This document shows positions 8,836 to 16,982 of a stretch of DNA of 64,000 nucleotides, piece after piece; position 1 is the first letter of the stretch; every line of letters starts with the position of its first letter. The notes beneath the pieces are model-generated. The model worked only from the letters and a program-made list of their open reading frames with translations, had not been told where the DNA came from and did not search any database. A program made the translations under genes and the position numbers. The stretch is from CAVXEH01 sp963805645. Lineage in GTDB: Bacteria; Chloroflexota; Limnocylindria; QHBO01. The stretch spans positions 558,001 to 622,000 of the forward strand of contig CAWDVA010000007.1 in NCBI GenBank assembly GCA_963805645.1, read 5' to 3'.

Positions 8836-9469
8836 GGGTCGCCACCTGCTCCTTCTGTCCGATCTTGCGCTCCGTCCCCGCCCGCAGCCTGCCGATGTTG
8901 TCCGCGTGGGCAACGGTCACCAGGGTTCCGGCCGCAAGCGCGTAGGCGAAGGCCTGGACGTTCGACACACCCACGAGGGCGAGGATACCCACCACGACCG
9001 GCGAGAGCACGGCACCCGACACCGAGCCGAGGGAGACGTACCGCCAGCGCCAGATGATGAACACGACGGTGGGCGCCAGGACCAGCAGGGCCCAGGGCGC
9101 CATGGCACCCAGCGCACCGGTGGAGGTGGAGACGCCACGGCCGCCGGTGAACCGGATGTAGACCGACCAGTTGTGGCCGATGATCGCCGCGAACCCGGCT
9201 GCGGCCGCAGCCCACTCCGTCAGCGTGGCGGTGTCCCCGGGCAGCAGGAAGCGCGCGATCAGCACGGCCGCCACGCCCTTGCCGATGTCGAGCACGAAGA
9301 CGGTCGCCGCCGGGACCGCGCCCAGGGTCCGCAGCGCGTTGGTTGCCCCGGTGCGATGCGAGCCGTAGGCCCGGATGTCGATCCCCCGGGTCAGCCGGCC
9401 CATGATCAGCCCGAACGGGATCGCCCCCAGCAGGTAGCCGATCAGCACCCCGAGTGCGATCGTGCCCAA
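8828..9469 (-). CDS. plsY: Acyl-phosphate:glycerol-3-phosphate acyltransferase
   Basis: This is a 213-residue polytopic membrane protein with the PlsY motif GSHRTGATNALRTLGAVPA near residue 37, the FTGGRGVST element (about residue 105) and a C-terminal THADN-like VAHADNIGRLRAGTE. PlsY makes lysophosphatidic acid from acyl phosphate and G3P, the entry to phospholipid synthesis. Motif 1 carries HRT where many homologues have GNI. It ends in an 8-bp overlap with pgsA and begins 4 bp after dhaM, so it sits physically inside the glycerol operon. Confidence 0.9.
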   Translation of the reverse strand: MGTIALGVLIGYLLGAIPFGLIMGRLTRGIDIRAYGSHRTGATNALRTLGAVPAATVFVLDIGKGVAAVLIARFLLPGDTATLTEWAAAAAGFAAIIGHNWSVYIRFTGGRGVSTSTGALGAMAPWALLVLAPTVVFIIWRWRYVSLGSVSGAVLSPVVVGILALVGVSNVQAFAYALAAGTLVTVAHADNIGRLRAGTERKIGQKEQVATHG

Positions 9470-9473
9470 TCTC

Positions 9474-9887
9474 TCAGCCCTCCAGCTTGTTCATCTCCGC
9501 CGCCGAGTCGGCCGCCTCCAGCACCGCGTCGAGCCTGTCGCCCGCCGATGCCTGGACCGCCCCGACGAAGGCACCCTCCACGAGGGGACCGCGACTGATC
9601 CGGACGCGGGTCGCGAGCCCGGGATCCAGCAGATCCTCGATCGCCGTCTGGGCTGAGAGTACGGCAGAACCGAGGTCCGCGACCAGCACCACGCCCTCGC
9701 CACGATCCGCCGCCTCGATCGCGGCGGCGATGCGCGTGGCATCGGTGCCGATGGTGTCCGCGTCGAGGCCACCCGCCGCTAAAAGCGGCGGCTCGCCCGG
9801 CGCCAGGTGTCCCAGCTCGGTGACGAGGGCCACCACCTCATCGGCGAGCGGCGCGGAGTGCGAGACGACGACGATCCCTACGGCCAT
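9474..9887 (-). CDS. dhaM: Phosphoenolpyruvate-dependent dihydroxyacetone kinase phosphotransferase subunit DhaM (EIIA-Man type)
   Basis: This 137-residue protein is the EIIA-mannose-type domain only. It starts MAVGIVVVSHSAPLADEVV, with the phospho-accepting His at about residue 10, and contains GGLDADTIGTDATRI, VLVADLGSAVLS and SRGPLVEGAFVGAVQA. DhaM receives phosphate from HPr and rephosphorylates ADP bound to DhaL. The HPr and EI domains present in some DhaM proteins are absent, so a separate PTS HPr/EI must exist elsewhere. It lies 96 bp after glpK, across two hairpins, and 4 bp before plsY. A second DhaM-like gene is at 14182-14613. Confidence 0.9.
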   Translation of the reverse strand: MAVGIVVVSHSAPLADEVVALVTELGHLAPGEPPLLAAGGLDADTIGTDATRIAAAIEAADRGEGVVLVADLGSAVLSAQTAIEDLLDPGLATRVRISRGPLVEGAFVGAVQASAGDRLDAVLEAADSAAEMNKLEG

Positions 9888-9911
9888 GGGGGCGTGCTCC
9901 TCCTGACGAGG

Positions 9912-9943
9912 GGCGGCGCGGCTCTTCCGTGAGCCGCGCCGCC
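9912..9943. terminator. Strong 13-bp hairpin between glpK and dhaM
   Basis: Perfect 13-bp inverted repeat (arms 9912-9924 and 9931-9943, starting GGCGGCGCGG) with a 6-nt loop. A second hairpin follows toward glpK at 9960-9979 (7-bp arms, 6-nt loop). No T-tract is present, so it may be a partial terminator or an mRNA-stability element separating glpK from dhaM-plsY-pgsA-glpABC. Confidence 0.6.
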
Positions 9944-9959
9944 ACTGTTCCTCCGATTC

Positions 9960-9979
9960 CGCCGCCTCAGGGGGCGGCG
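9960..9979. terminator. Second hairpin downstream of glpK
   Basis: Arms CGCCGCC (9960-9966) and GGCGGCG (9973-9979) with a 6-nt loop, lying 5 bp after the glpK stop on the minus strand. Together with the larger hairpin at 9912-9943 it forms a tandem structured spacer before dhaM. Confidence 0.45.
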
Positions 9980-9983
9980 ATCG

Positions 9984-11480
9984 TCACTCGACCCAGTCGA
10001 AGGTCCGCGTGACGGCCTTCTTCCAGAGCTTGTACTCCTTGGCCACCTCGGCGGAATCCATCTTCGGATCCCACTCCTTGTCCTTGCCCCAGTTGGCGCG
10101 GAGGTCCTCGACCTCCTTCCAGAAGCCAACCGCGAGCCCGGCTGCGTAGGCGGCACCCAGGGCGGTGGTCTCAGCGACCGTCGGCCGGATGACCGGCACG
10201 CCCAGGACATCGGCCTGGAACTGCATGAGCAGCTCGTTGTAGACCATGCCGCCGTCGACCTTGAGCGACTTCAGCTCGACGCCCGAGTCCTTGTTCATGG
10301 CGTCCGAGACCTCGCGGGTCTGCCACGCCGTGGCTTCCAGGACGGCCCGCGCGATATGGCCCTTGTTGACGTACCGGGTGAGTCCCGCGATCACGCCACG
10401 GGCGTCGCTCTTCCAGTACGGCGCGAAGAGGCCGGAGAAGGCCGGGACGAAGTACACGCCGCCGTTGTCGTCGACGGTCTTCGCCAGCGTCTCGACGTCA
10501 CTCGAGGTCTGGATCATGCCCAGGTTGTCCCGCAGCCACTGCACGAGGGCGCCGGTGATGGCGATCGAGCCCTCGAGCATGTAGACGGCGGGCTGGCTGC
10601 CGATCTTGTAGCCGAGACCGGTGATCAGGCCTGCCTTCGACGGAACCGGCTTCGTGCCCGTGTTGAGGAGCATGAAGTTCCCGGTACCGTAGGTGTTCTT
10701 CGCCTCGCCGACGCTGAAGCAGGTCTGGCCGAAGAGGGCGGCCTGCTGGTCGCCGAGGTCGCCCGCGACGGGGATCCCGGCAATGGCCCCGGTGGCCTTG
10801 CCGTACTCCTCGCTGGAGGCCTTGATGTCGGGGAGCATCGCCTTCGGCACGCCGAGGATTCCAAGGATCTCGTCGTCCCAGGCGAGCGTCTCGAGGTTCA
10901 TCATCATGGTCCGGCTGGCATTGGTCACGTCGGTGACGTGCTTGCCGCCGTTGGGGCCACCGGTGAGGTTCCAGATGCACCAGGTGTCGATGTTCCCGAA
11001 GAGAACCTCACCCTTCTCCGCCTTGGCGCGGACGCCCTCGACGTTGTCGAGGATCCACTTGATCTTGGGGCCGGAGAAGTACGTCGCAATCGGCAGGCCG
11101 GTCTTGGCCCGGAAGCGATCCTGGCCGCCGTCCGCGGACAGGGCGTTGCAGATCTGGTCGGTGCGGGTGTCCTGCCAGACGATCGCGTTGTGGACCGGCT
11201 TGCCGGTCGCCTTCTCCCAGACCACGGTCGTCTCGCGCTGGTTGGTGATGCCAACCGCCGCGAGGTCGCTGGCCTGGATGCCAGTCTTCTTGAGCGCGCC
11301 CTCGATGACTTCCTGGCTCCGCTGCCAGATCTCCATCGCGTCGTGCTCGACCCACCCTGGCTTCGGGTAGATCTGCTCGTGCTCCTTCTGGTCGATGCCC
11401 TTCACCTGGCCCTCATGATCAAAGATCATGAAGCGGGTCGAGGTCGTGCCCTGGTCGAGCGCTCCAACGTAGTTCGCCAT
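9984..11480 (-). CDS. glpK: Glycerol kinase
   Basis: This is a 498-residue FGGY-family sugar kinase. The N-terminal ATP-binding motif is GALDQGTTSTRFMIFDHEG, followed by the glycerol-contact region QKEHEQIYPKPGWVEHDAMEIW and INQRETTVVWEK-type sequence (TNQRETTVVW). The C-terminal FGGY signature region includes LKVDGGMVYNELLMQFQADVLGVPV. It phosphorylates glycerol entering through GlpF to G3P, which feeds GlpABC, PlsY and PgsA downstream. A GAGGA ribosome site precedes the ATG. It is 57 bp after dhaL. Length and motifs are typical, so the assignment is firm. Confidence 0.97.
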   Translation of the reverse strand: MANYVGALDQGTTSTRFMIFDHEGQVKGIDQKEHEQIYPKPGWVEHDAMEIWQRSQEVIEGALKKTGIQASDLAAVGITNQRETTVVWEKATGKPVHNAIVWQDTRTDQICNALSADGGQDRFRAKTGLPIATYFSGPKIKWILDNVEGVRAKAEKGEVLFGNIDTWCIWNLTGGPNGGKHVTDVTNASRTMMMNLETLAWDDEILGILGVPKAMLPDIKASSEEYGKATGAIAGIPVAGDLGDQQAALFGQTCFSVGEAKNTYGTGNFMLLNTGTKPVPSKAGLITGLGYKIGSQPAVYMLEGSIAITGALVQWLRDNLGMIQTSSDVETLAKTVDDNGGVYFVPAFSGLFAPYWKSDARGVIAGLTRYVNKGHIARAVLEATAWQTREVSDAMNKDSGVELKSLKVDGGMVYNELLMQFQADVLGVPVIRPTVAETTALGAAYAAGLAVGFWKEVEDLRANWGKDKEWDPKMDSAEVAKEYKLWKKAVTRTFDWVE

Positions 11481-11537
11481 GTGTTCCTCTACTCTCTGTT
11501 CTTCAGACGATCGGGGCGGACGCGGCTGCTCGGCCCG

Positions 11538-12176
11538 CTAGCCCGCAGGCGCCATGGCGTCGCGGAGCGCCTCGAAAAGGATCGTTGTCGAGGTTGCGCC
11601 CGGATCCTGGTGATTCGCCGAGCGCTCCCCCAGGTAGCTGGCCCTCCCCTTGCGTGCCACGAGAGGCGTGATCCTGTCCCGGCCCACGGCTGCCGCCTCG
11701 GCGGCGGCTTCCAGGGCCGTGCGCAGATCGCTGCCGGCGGCGGCCGCCTCGAGTGCCTCGACGGCAGGGGTCATGGCATCGACCATGGTCTTGTCGTCGA
11801 GCTCCGCCTTCCCTCGCTGCTTGACGCCCTCCAGGCCGGCACGAACCGCCGCAACGAACTCCGGCAGGGTGACCGACCGGCGTTCGCCGAGGGCTGTGGC
11901 CAGACGAAGGAAGAAGGTGCCATAGAGCGGTCCGGAGGCGCCGCCGACGGTCGAGATGAGCGTCATGCCGACCGTCTTGGCAATCGTCCCCAGGTCGCTC
12001 TCTCGCAGGTCGGGGAGCTTGGCCAGGACCGCGGTGAACCCGCGATCCATGTTGATCCCGTGATCCGCATCCCCGATCTGCGAGTCGAGATCGGTCAGCT
12101 CGACCTTGCGCTCAGCGATGCGCTGGGCATAGAGCTCGAGAAACCGAACCAGGTCGTCCGACCCAATCTCGCTCAT
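11538..12176 (-). CDS. dhaL: Dihydroxyacetone kinase subunit DhaL
   Basis: This 212-residue ADP-binding subunit has the DhaL metal-site motif GDADHGINMDRGF near residue 30, the glycine-rich VGGASGPLYGTFF, DKTMVDAMTPAVEAL, and a C-terminal RSANHQDPGATSTTIL. DhaL holds ADP permanently, takes phosphate from DhaM and transfers it to dihydroxyacetone covalently bound in DhaK. The ATG at 12176 follows the dhaK stop by 7 bp. It is the only one of three DhaL copies in the window placed next to dhaK, so it is the best candidate for the canonical partner. Confidence 0.94.
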   Translation of the reverse strand: MSEIGSDDLVRFLELYAQRIAERKVELTDLDSQIGDADHGINMDRGFTAVLAKLPDLRESDLGTIAKTVGMTLISTVGGASGPLYGTFFLRLATALGERRSVTLPEFVAAVRAGLEGVKQRGKAELDDKTMVDAMTPAVEALEAAAAGSDLRTALEAAAEAAAVGRDRITPLVARKGRASYLGERSANHQDPGATSTTILFEALRDAMAPAG

Positions 12177-12183
12177 CGGTCTG

Positions 12184-13182
12184 TCACACCCCCCACCGCA
12201 GGGCCGGGGTGTTGACCGGCGCATCCCAGAGCCGGGTCATCTCGTCATCGAGCTTGAGCAGGGTGATGGAGCATCCCGCCATCTCGAGCGACGTGATGTA
12301 GTTGCCGACCAGGTTGCGCTCGATCGAGACGCCGCGATCCCGGCACATGGCCGCGACCTTGTTGTACACGACGTACAGCTCGATGAGCGGGGTGCCGCCC
12401 ATGCCATTGACGAAGGCAAGCACCTTGTCTCCGGACTTGAACGGCATATCGTCGAGGATCGGGGTCATGAGCATCTCGGTGATCTCGTCCGCGGTCGCAA
12501 GCTTCTTGCGCTCGCGTCCGGGCTCGCCGTGGATGCCAATGCCGATCTCCATCTCGTCGTCGCCGATCTCGAACGTCGGCTTGCCGGCGGCCGGCACGGT
12601 GCAGCTCGTGAGGGCCATGCCCATCGAACGGACATTGGCCTGCACGCGCTCGCAGAGCGCGGTGACCGAGGCGAGGTCCTGCCCCTCCTCGGCTGCAGCT
12701 CCGACGATCTTCTCGGCGAGGACGGTCCCGCCAACGCCACGCCGTCCGGCGGTGTAGAGCGAATCCTGGACGGCGACGTCGTCCGCGATCACCACGCTGG
12801 TGACCTCGATCCCCTCGGCTTGCGCCAGCTCGGCGGCAAGCTCGAAGTTCATGATGTCGCCGGTGTAGTTCTTCACGATGTGCAGGACGCCCTTGCCACC
12901 GTCGACCGCCTTGGTGGCGGCCAGCATCTGGTCGGGCACCGGCGACGTGAAGACGGCGCCGGGGCAGGCGGCATCGAGCATGCCCATGCCGACGAAACCG
13001 CCGTGCATCGGCTCATGCCCCGAACCGCCCCCACTGATGACGCCAACCTTGCCCTGGCGCGGCGCGTCCTTGCGGACGACCACGTTGGGCTCGATGACCC
13101 TGACGCGGTCGGGATGTGCCGCGGCCATGCCGGCCAGGGCGTCATCGACAACCGTTCCCGGATCGTTGATGAGCTTCTTCAT
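12184..13182 (-). CDS. dhaK: Dihydroxyacetone kinase subunit DhaK
   Basis: This is a 332-residue dihydroxyacetone-binding subunit. It starts MKKLINDPGTVVDDALAG and has the family's GVISGGGSGHEPMHGGFVG, the KNYTGDIMNFELAAELA segment, and the GIGIHGEPGRERK segment with the histidine that forms the hemiaminal bond with the substrate. With DhaL and DhaM it converts dihydroxyacetone to DHAP at the expense of PEP. Only one DhaK is present in this window against three DhaL and two DhaM. A GGGAG ribosome site lies 6 nt before the ATG. Confidence 0.96.
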   Translation of the reverse strand: MKKLINDPGTVVDDALAGMAAAHPDRVRVIEPNVVVRKDAPRQGKVGVISGGGSGHEPMHGGFVGMGMLDAACPGAVFTSPVPDQMLAATKAVDGGKGVLHIVKNYTGDIMNFELAAELAQAEGIEVTSVVIADDVAVQDSLYTAGRRGVGGTVLAEKIVGAAAEEGQDLASVTALCERVQANVRSMGMALTSCTVPAAGKPTFEIGDDEMEIGIGIHGEPGRERKKLATADEITEMLMTPILDDMPFKSGDKVLAFVNGMGGTPLIELYVVYNKVAAMCRDRGVSIERNLVGNYITSLEMAGCSITLLKLDDEMTRLWDAPVNTPALRWGV

Positions 13183-13236
13183 CGACTACTCCCTTGCCCG
13201 CAGGCATCGACTGACAAACGAAACGATCCCGCTCCC

Positions 13237-13282
13237 CGCGGTTGGCCGCGCGACGAATCTCGCCGCGCGGCGATCAACCGCG
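13237..13282. terminator. Long two-part hairpin between glpF and dhaK
   Basis: Outer arms CGCGGTTG (13237-13244) and CAACCGCG (13275-13282), inner arms CCGCGCG (13246-13252) and CGCGCGG (13264-13270). It sits in the 125-bp gap between glpF and dhaK. There is no T-tract; it could attenuate readthrough or protect the glpF mRNA 3' end. Confidence 0.5.
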
Positions 13283-13307
13283 ACTGAGCGGTGTCAATCG
13301 GTGCGGT

Positions 13308-14057
13308 CTACAGGCCCACCAGGATGAAGTGCGTGCCCAGGTAGTTGAACACGACCCAGCCGAGTGCTCCACCGACCAGCGGACCGACGACCGGGATCCA
13401 CGAGTAGCCCCAGTCGCTGTCGCCCTTGCCAGGGATGGGCAGGATGGCGTGCATGATGCGCGGCCCGAGGTCACGGGCCGGGTTGATCGCATACCCCGTC
13501 GTGCCGCCGAGGCTGAGGCCGATCACCAGGACCAGCAGGCCCCAGGAGAGCGCGCCGCCGATGGCAGGCGTGCTGCCCTTCGCCAGGCTGAAGCCGACGA
13601 AGACCAGCATGAAGGTGCCCACCACCTCAGACCAGAAGTTCCATCCGGTGTTGCGGATGGCCGGACCCGTCGAGAACACGGCCAGCTTGAGGCCGGGGTC
13701 GTCGGTTTCCTTCCAGTGCGGGTAGTAGTGGAGGAACACGATGAAGGCACCGATCATCGCGCCGATCATCTGGGCGACCCAGTAGAGCAGCAGCTGATCT
13801 GTGCCGAAATCGCCGTTGTTCGCGAGGCTGTCGAGCCATACCGCGAGCGTCACCGCCGGGTTGATGTGTGCGCCGCTTGTCAGGCCCGCGACGGCGATGC
13901 CCGCGAAGACGGCGAATCCCCACCCCATGGTGATCACGATCCAGCCGGCGTTCTGTGCCTTCGACTTCGCCAGCAGGACCCCTGCAACGACGCCATCGCC
14001 GAGCAGAATGAGCGTCCCGGTGCCCAGGACCTCGGCGATGAACTTTTCCATTGTCAT
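13308..14057 (-). CDS. glpF: Aquaglyceroporin / glycerol uptake facilitator
   Basis: This 249-residue channel of the MIP family has both pore motifs: the first within GAHINPAVTLAVW and the second within YAINPARDLGPR. The Asp directly after the second NPAR is typical of glycerol-conducting members rather than water-only aquaporins. Six hydrophobic segments plus two half-helices are apparent. It admits glycerol for GlpK. I chose ATG 14057 (MTMEKFIAEVLGTGTL), which has a GGGAGAAG ribosome site just upstream; the frame is open further but without homology. dhaM2 lies 124 bp upstream and dhaK 125 bp downstream. Confidence 0.93.
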   Translation of the reverse strand: MTMEKFIAEVLGTGTLILLGDGVVAGVLLAKSKAQNAGWIVITMGWGFAVFAGIAVAGLTSGAHINPAVTLAVWLDSLANNGDFGTDQLLLYWVAQMIGAMIGAFIVFLHYYPHWKETDDPGLKLAVFSTGPAIRNTGWNFWSEVVGTFMLVFVGFSLAKGSTPAIGGALSWGLLVLVIGLSLGGTTGYAINPARDLGPRIMHAILPIPGKGDSDWGYSWIPVVGPLVGGALGWVVFNYLGTHFILVGL

Positions 14058-14181
14058 GCTCTTCTCCCTCGTTGTGAGGATGGCTTTGCGTAACGACTGC
14101 CATGACGCCATTCGATGAACAGGGCGACACCGCCCTTGGTTCAGCACGCGCGCGCTTCTCGGCTGTCCTCCTTCCTGGCCG

Positions 14182-14613
14182 TCACCCGGCGAGCCGGACC
14201 GGCGATGGATCGCCGTTCCCGGGGCGCTTCTCGGTGACCAATGCACGTGCCGCGGCATCAGCCACCTCGACGAGCGGGGCGTTCTGCCCTGCACGCGCGG
14301 CGGCTGCCAACGCCCCTTCCACGAGGGGCGCGTCACTGACGGCCACGCGTCGGCGAATGTCCGGTGCAAGCGCGTCAATGGCGAAGCTGATCGTCAGCCA
14401 GGCGCTGCCCGAGTCGTAGAGCACGAGGGTGCCATCGGCCGCGTCGGCCGCCGCGAGCGCCGTGCCGACCCGGGCCAGGCTTGTGCCGGAGCGTCCGTCA
14501 TCGGTGCCTCCGGCGAGCTCGACCACCGGAGGGTGCTCGATGCTGTCCTCGATCATCTGCAGCAGGGCGTCGAGCAGCGGTGCGCTGTGCGACACCAGCA
14601 CGAGGCTGACCAC
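14182..14613 (-). CDS. Second DhaM-like EIIA-Man domain protein
   Basis: This is a 143-residue paralogue of DhaM. The N-terminus VSLVLVSHSAPLLDALLQM carries the expected phospho-His, followed by LAGGTDDGRSGTSLARV, LVLYDSGSAWLT and SDAPLVEGALAAAAR. I set the start at GTG 14613 because DhaM proteins begin at this point; an ATG at 14649 would add 12 residues. It heads the minus-strand glycerol block and is divergent from dhaL2 (14735), with a 121-bp shared control region. It may serve DhaL2 or DhaL3, or couple PTS phosphorylation state to regulation, as DhaL and DhaM do with DhaR in E. coli. Function beyond the EIIA-like fold is inference. Confidence 0.8.
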   Translation of the reverse strand: MVSLVLVSHSAPLLDALLQMIEDSIEHPPVVELAGGTDDGRSGTSLARVGTALAAADAADGTLVLYDSGSAWLTISFAIDALAPDIRRRVAVSDAPLVEGALAAAARAGQNAPLVEVADAAARALVTEKRPGNGDPSPVRLAG

Positions 14614-14694
14614 GGCCTCGATGCTAGGGATGAATCGTGAGGATTCCATCAGCGACCCATGCGCTCTGGATGCGCAATCGGTGTGCGTGGACCC

Positions 14695-14724
14695 TTGTCG
14701 TGCGCTTGAACGGGTCGGTATCCT
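14695..14724 (+). promoter_or_regulatory. Promoter of dhaL2-kinase-regulator operon
   Basis: TTGTCG (14695-14700), an 18-bp spacer, and TATCCT (14719-14724). The start codon follows after 10 nt with no Shine-Dalgarno, consistent with a leaderless or near-leaderless transcript. Confidence 0.5.
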
Positions 14725-14734
14725 CCTCCATCCA

Positions 14735-15439
14735 ATGGGACAGGGACTCCTGGCCTCGGGGGCCACGATCAGCACCGCAGAGAACGGCCCGGCGATCGAC
14801 GTGGCCGCTGCCCGCGCCTACCTCCGTCGCTGCAGTGCCATCGTCCGCCGGCACGCCGACGCCCTCACCCGGCTCGATGCGGCCTTGGGTGACGGCGACC
14901 ACGGCGACAACCTGCTGGCAGGCCTCGCTGCCATCGAAGCGGCGCTGGACCGCGGCGACGTCGACGCCGGCGAGGATCTCCCGGGCCTCCTCCGATCGGT
15001 GGGAGCCACCCTGGTGGCCAGCGTCGGTGGCGCCTCGGGGCCCCTCTACGGGTCTGCGCTGATGGAGGCCGGGTTCGCCGCCCGCAACACCGATGGCGCC
15101 GACCGCATCGGCTCGCTCTCGCTCCTGCTTGACGCCGCCGCCGAGGGCCTCGCCCGCCGCGGCCACTGCGCCGTGGGGGACAAGACCATCTACGACACCC
15201 TGGCACCGGCCGCCGACGCGCTGCGCGCCGCGGCAGCCGCCGGAGAGGACGAGCGCAGCGCGCTGCGCCAGATGTTGCGCGCCGCCACCCGCGGGATGCG
15301 CAGCACGACCCCCATGGTCGCGCGGCGCGGCCTGGCCATGCGGCTCGGCGACCGCTCCCGTGGCCACCGTGACCCGGGGGCCGCCTCGTGCCTGCTGCTG
15401 CTGCTGGCCATCCCGCCAAAGGACCCCGGTGGACGGTGA
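14735..15439 (+). CDS. DhaL-like dihydroxyacetone kinase subunit (second copy)
   Basis: This 234-residue DhaL paralogue has an intact metal site (LGDGDHGDNLLAGLAAIEA), glycine-rich VGGASGPLYGS, VGDKTIYDTLAPAADAL and the C-terminal RSRGHRDPGAASC. An N-terminal stretch of about 25 residues precedes the DhaL domain. It is the first gene of an operon with a histidine kinase (11-bp overlap) and a response regulator. That placement suggests either a phosphotransfer or sensory role, or kinase activity for another triose, rather than simple redundancy. No DhaK is adjacent. ATG 14735 is chosen for its position after the -10 box; no better start is visible. Confidence 0.82.
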   Translation: MGQGLLASGATISTAENGPAIDVAAARAYLRRCSAIVRRHADALTRLDAALGDGDHGDNLLAGLAAIEAALDRGDVDAGEDLPGLLRSVGATLVASVGGASGPLYGSALMEAGFAARNTDGADRIGSLSLLLDAAAEGLARRGHCAVGDKTIYDTLAPAADALRAAAAAGEDERSALRQMLRAATRGMRSTTPMVARRGLAMRLGDRSRGHRDPGAASCLLLLLAIPPKDPGGR

Positions 15440-16982
15440 GCCGCTGGCGCCCACGACGGAGGTGGACCGCCTCCGCGCCGAGAACGAGCGGACCTTCCGC
15501 GAGGCTCAGCTGGCGGCCGACACCCTCTTCGCGCACTACCAGCTGAGCCAGATCCTGGCCTCGCACGAGGCATCCGCCGGTCTCGCCGACGCCGTCCTGG
15601 ACGAGCTGATGCACCTGTCACAGGCCGACGGCGGCTCACTGTGGATCCACGATCCGCGTTCCGAGCGACCGGTGCTCGCGGCACGGCGCGGCGCCGGCGC
15701 CCCGGAGCTCGACGGACCCGACTCCGAGCGCACGGCCCGGGTCACCCTCGATGACGGCACCCGGCGGGTCGGCGTCGTGGCATTGTCGCGCTCCGGCCCT
15801 GACCCGCTCGATCCCGATGGAGTCCAGTTCCTGTCGCACGTTCGCCACGAGCTGGCCGTGGCGCTGCGCGGTGCACAGCTCCGCGAGGCGCTCGACCTGG
15901 AACGGGCGGAGCTTCGCGCGGTGTTCGAAGGCGCCGGCGACGCCATCGTGCTGGTCGACGAGCAGCGCCGCGTGGTGCGCGCCAACGGCGCCGCCGGCGC
16001 GCTGCTGGGCGTGGATCCGGCGACGGCGGTCGGGCGTTCCTGCGAGGAGGTGTTCTCGTGCCACACGGCGCAGGGCACCGACCCGTGCCGCGACGGGTGC
16101 CCATTCGCGCAGGTGATCTTGACCGGCGAACCCATCGGCGGGCACGAGCGGACGCTCGGGGCCGGGGTCCCCGAACCCGTCCATGTCGTGGGCAGCTACG
16201 CCCTGGCTTCACGCTCGACGGGCGGGTCGACGATGGCGGTGGCGATCTTCCGCGACACCACCCAGATGGCACACCTGCAGGAGCTTCGGCGCGGGTTCAT
16301 CGCGACCGTGAGCCATGAGCTGCGCACGCCGCTGGCGCTCATCAAGGGCTACGTCGACACCCTGCTGGACCTCGACGTCGACCCCGCAACGGTTCGGACC
16401 TACCTGCGCCGAATCGACAAGACCACCGAGCGTCTCTCCGACCTGGTCCGGCAAACGCTCGACGTGACCCAGCTCGCCATCGGGCAGCTGATCCTCGAGC
16501 GCTCCCCCACGCCCCTCGGCGACCTGGTCCGGGGCGCCGTCGACGATCTGCGTCTGCAGATGCCGATGCTCGTGGTCGAGGTGGATCTGCAGGAGTCGAT
16601 GCCCATCCTCGACATCGACCCGGTTCGGATCCGCCAGGTTCTCGACAACCTGCTCAGCAACGCCAGCAAGTACGGGCCGCCCGGCGGGCCGATCCGGGTC
16701 CAGGGGTCGGTGACCGACGACGCGGTGTTCATGACCGTGGAGGACGACGGCGTGGGTGTCCCCGCCGAGGAGCGGGAGCTGGTCTTCGAGCAGTTCCATC
16801 GCGGGCGCAACGTCCGGGAGTCGACGCTCACCGGCTACGGCCTCGGCCTGAGCATCAGCCGCCGCATCGTCGAGGCGCACGGCGGCCAGCTCACCCTGGA
16901 GCCGGGTCTCCCCCGCGGGACTCGGGTGGTCATGCGCCTGCCGCTCCACCTCAACGGCGCGCCGGAGCACAACGGGGCATGA
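15429..16982 (+). CDS. Sensor histidine kinase with GAF and PAS domains
   Basis: This is a 517-residue cytoplasmic-looking kinase without membrane segments. A GAF-like domain spans about residues 30-145, a PAS domain about 155-275, a HisKA dimerisation box (FIATVSHELRTPLALIKGY, phospho-His about 296), and an HATPase_c domain with N box LDNLLSNASKYG, G1 DDGVGVP and G2 GYGLGLSI. The PAS domain carries four cysteines (about residues 205, 211, 220, 224; CHTAQGTDPCRDGCPF), a possible redox or metal site. GTG 15429 overlaps the dhaL2 end by 11 bp, and the stop overlaps the response regulator start (ATGA). The signal is unknown; the setting suggests glycerol or redox status. Confidence 0.9.
   Translation: MDGEPLAPTTEVDRLRAENERTFREAQLAADTLFAHYQLSQILASHEASAGLADAVLDELMHLSQADGGSLWIHDPRSERPVLAARRGAGAPELDGPDSERTARVTLDDGTRRVGVVALSRSGPDPLDPDGVQFLSHVRHELAVALRGAQLREALDLERAELRAVFEGAGDAIVLVDEQRRVVRANGAAGALLGVDPATAVGRSCEEVFSCHTAQGTDPCRDGCPFAQVILTGEPIGGHERTLGAGVPEPVHVVGSYALASRSTGGSTMAVAIFRDTTQMAHLQELRRGFIATVSHELRTPLALIKGYVDTLLDLDVDPATVRTYLRRIDKTTERLSDLVRQTLDVTQLAIGQLILERSPTPLGDLVRGAVDDLRLQMPMLVVEVDLQESMPILDIDPVRIRQVLDNLLSNASKYGPPGGPIRVQGSVTDDAVFMTVEDDGVGVPAEERELVFEQFHRGRNVRESTLTGYGLGLSISRRIVEAHGGQLTLEPGLPRGTRVVMRLPLHLNGAPEHNGA

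Noticed and set aside
10356..12215. Long plus-strand open frame opposite glpK-dhaL
   Set aside because: Antisense to two well-supported enzymes; its composition (His/Arg/Asp/Leu-rich, no motifs) is what GC-rich antisense frames give.
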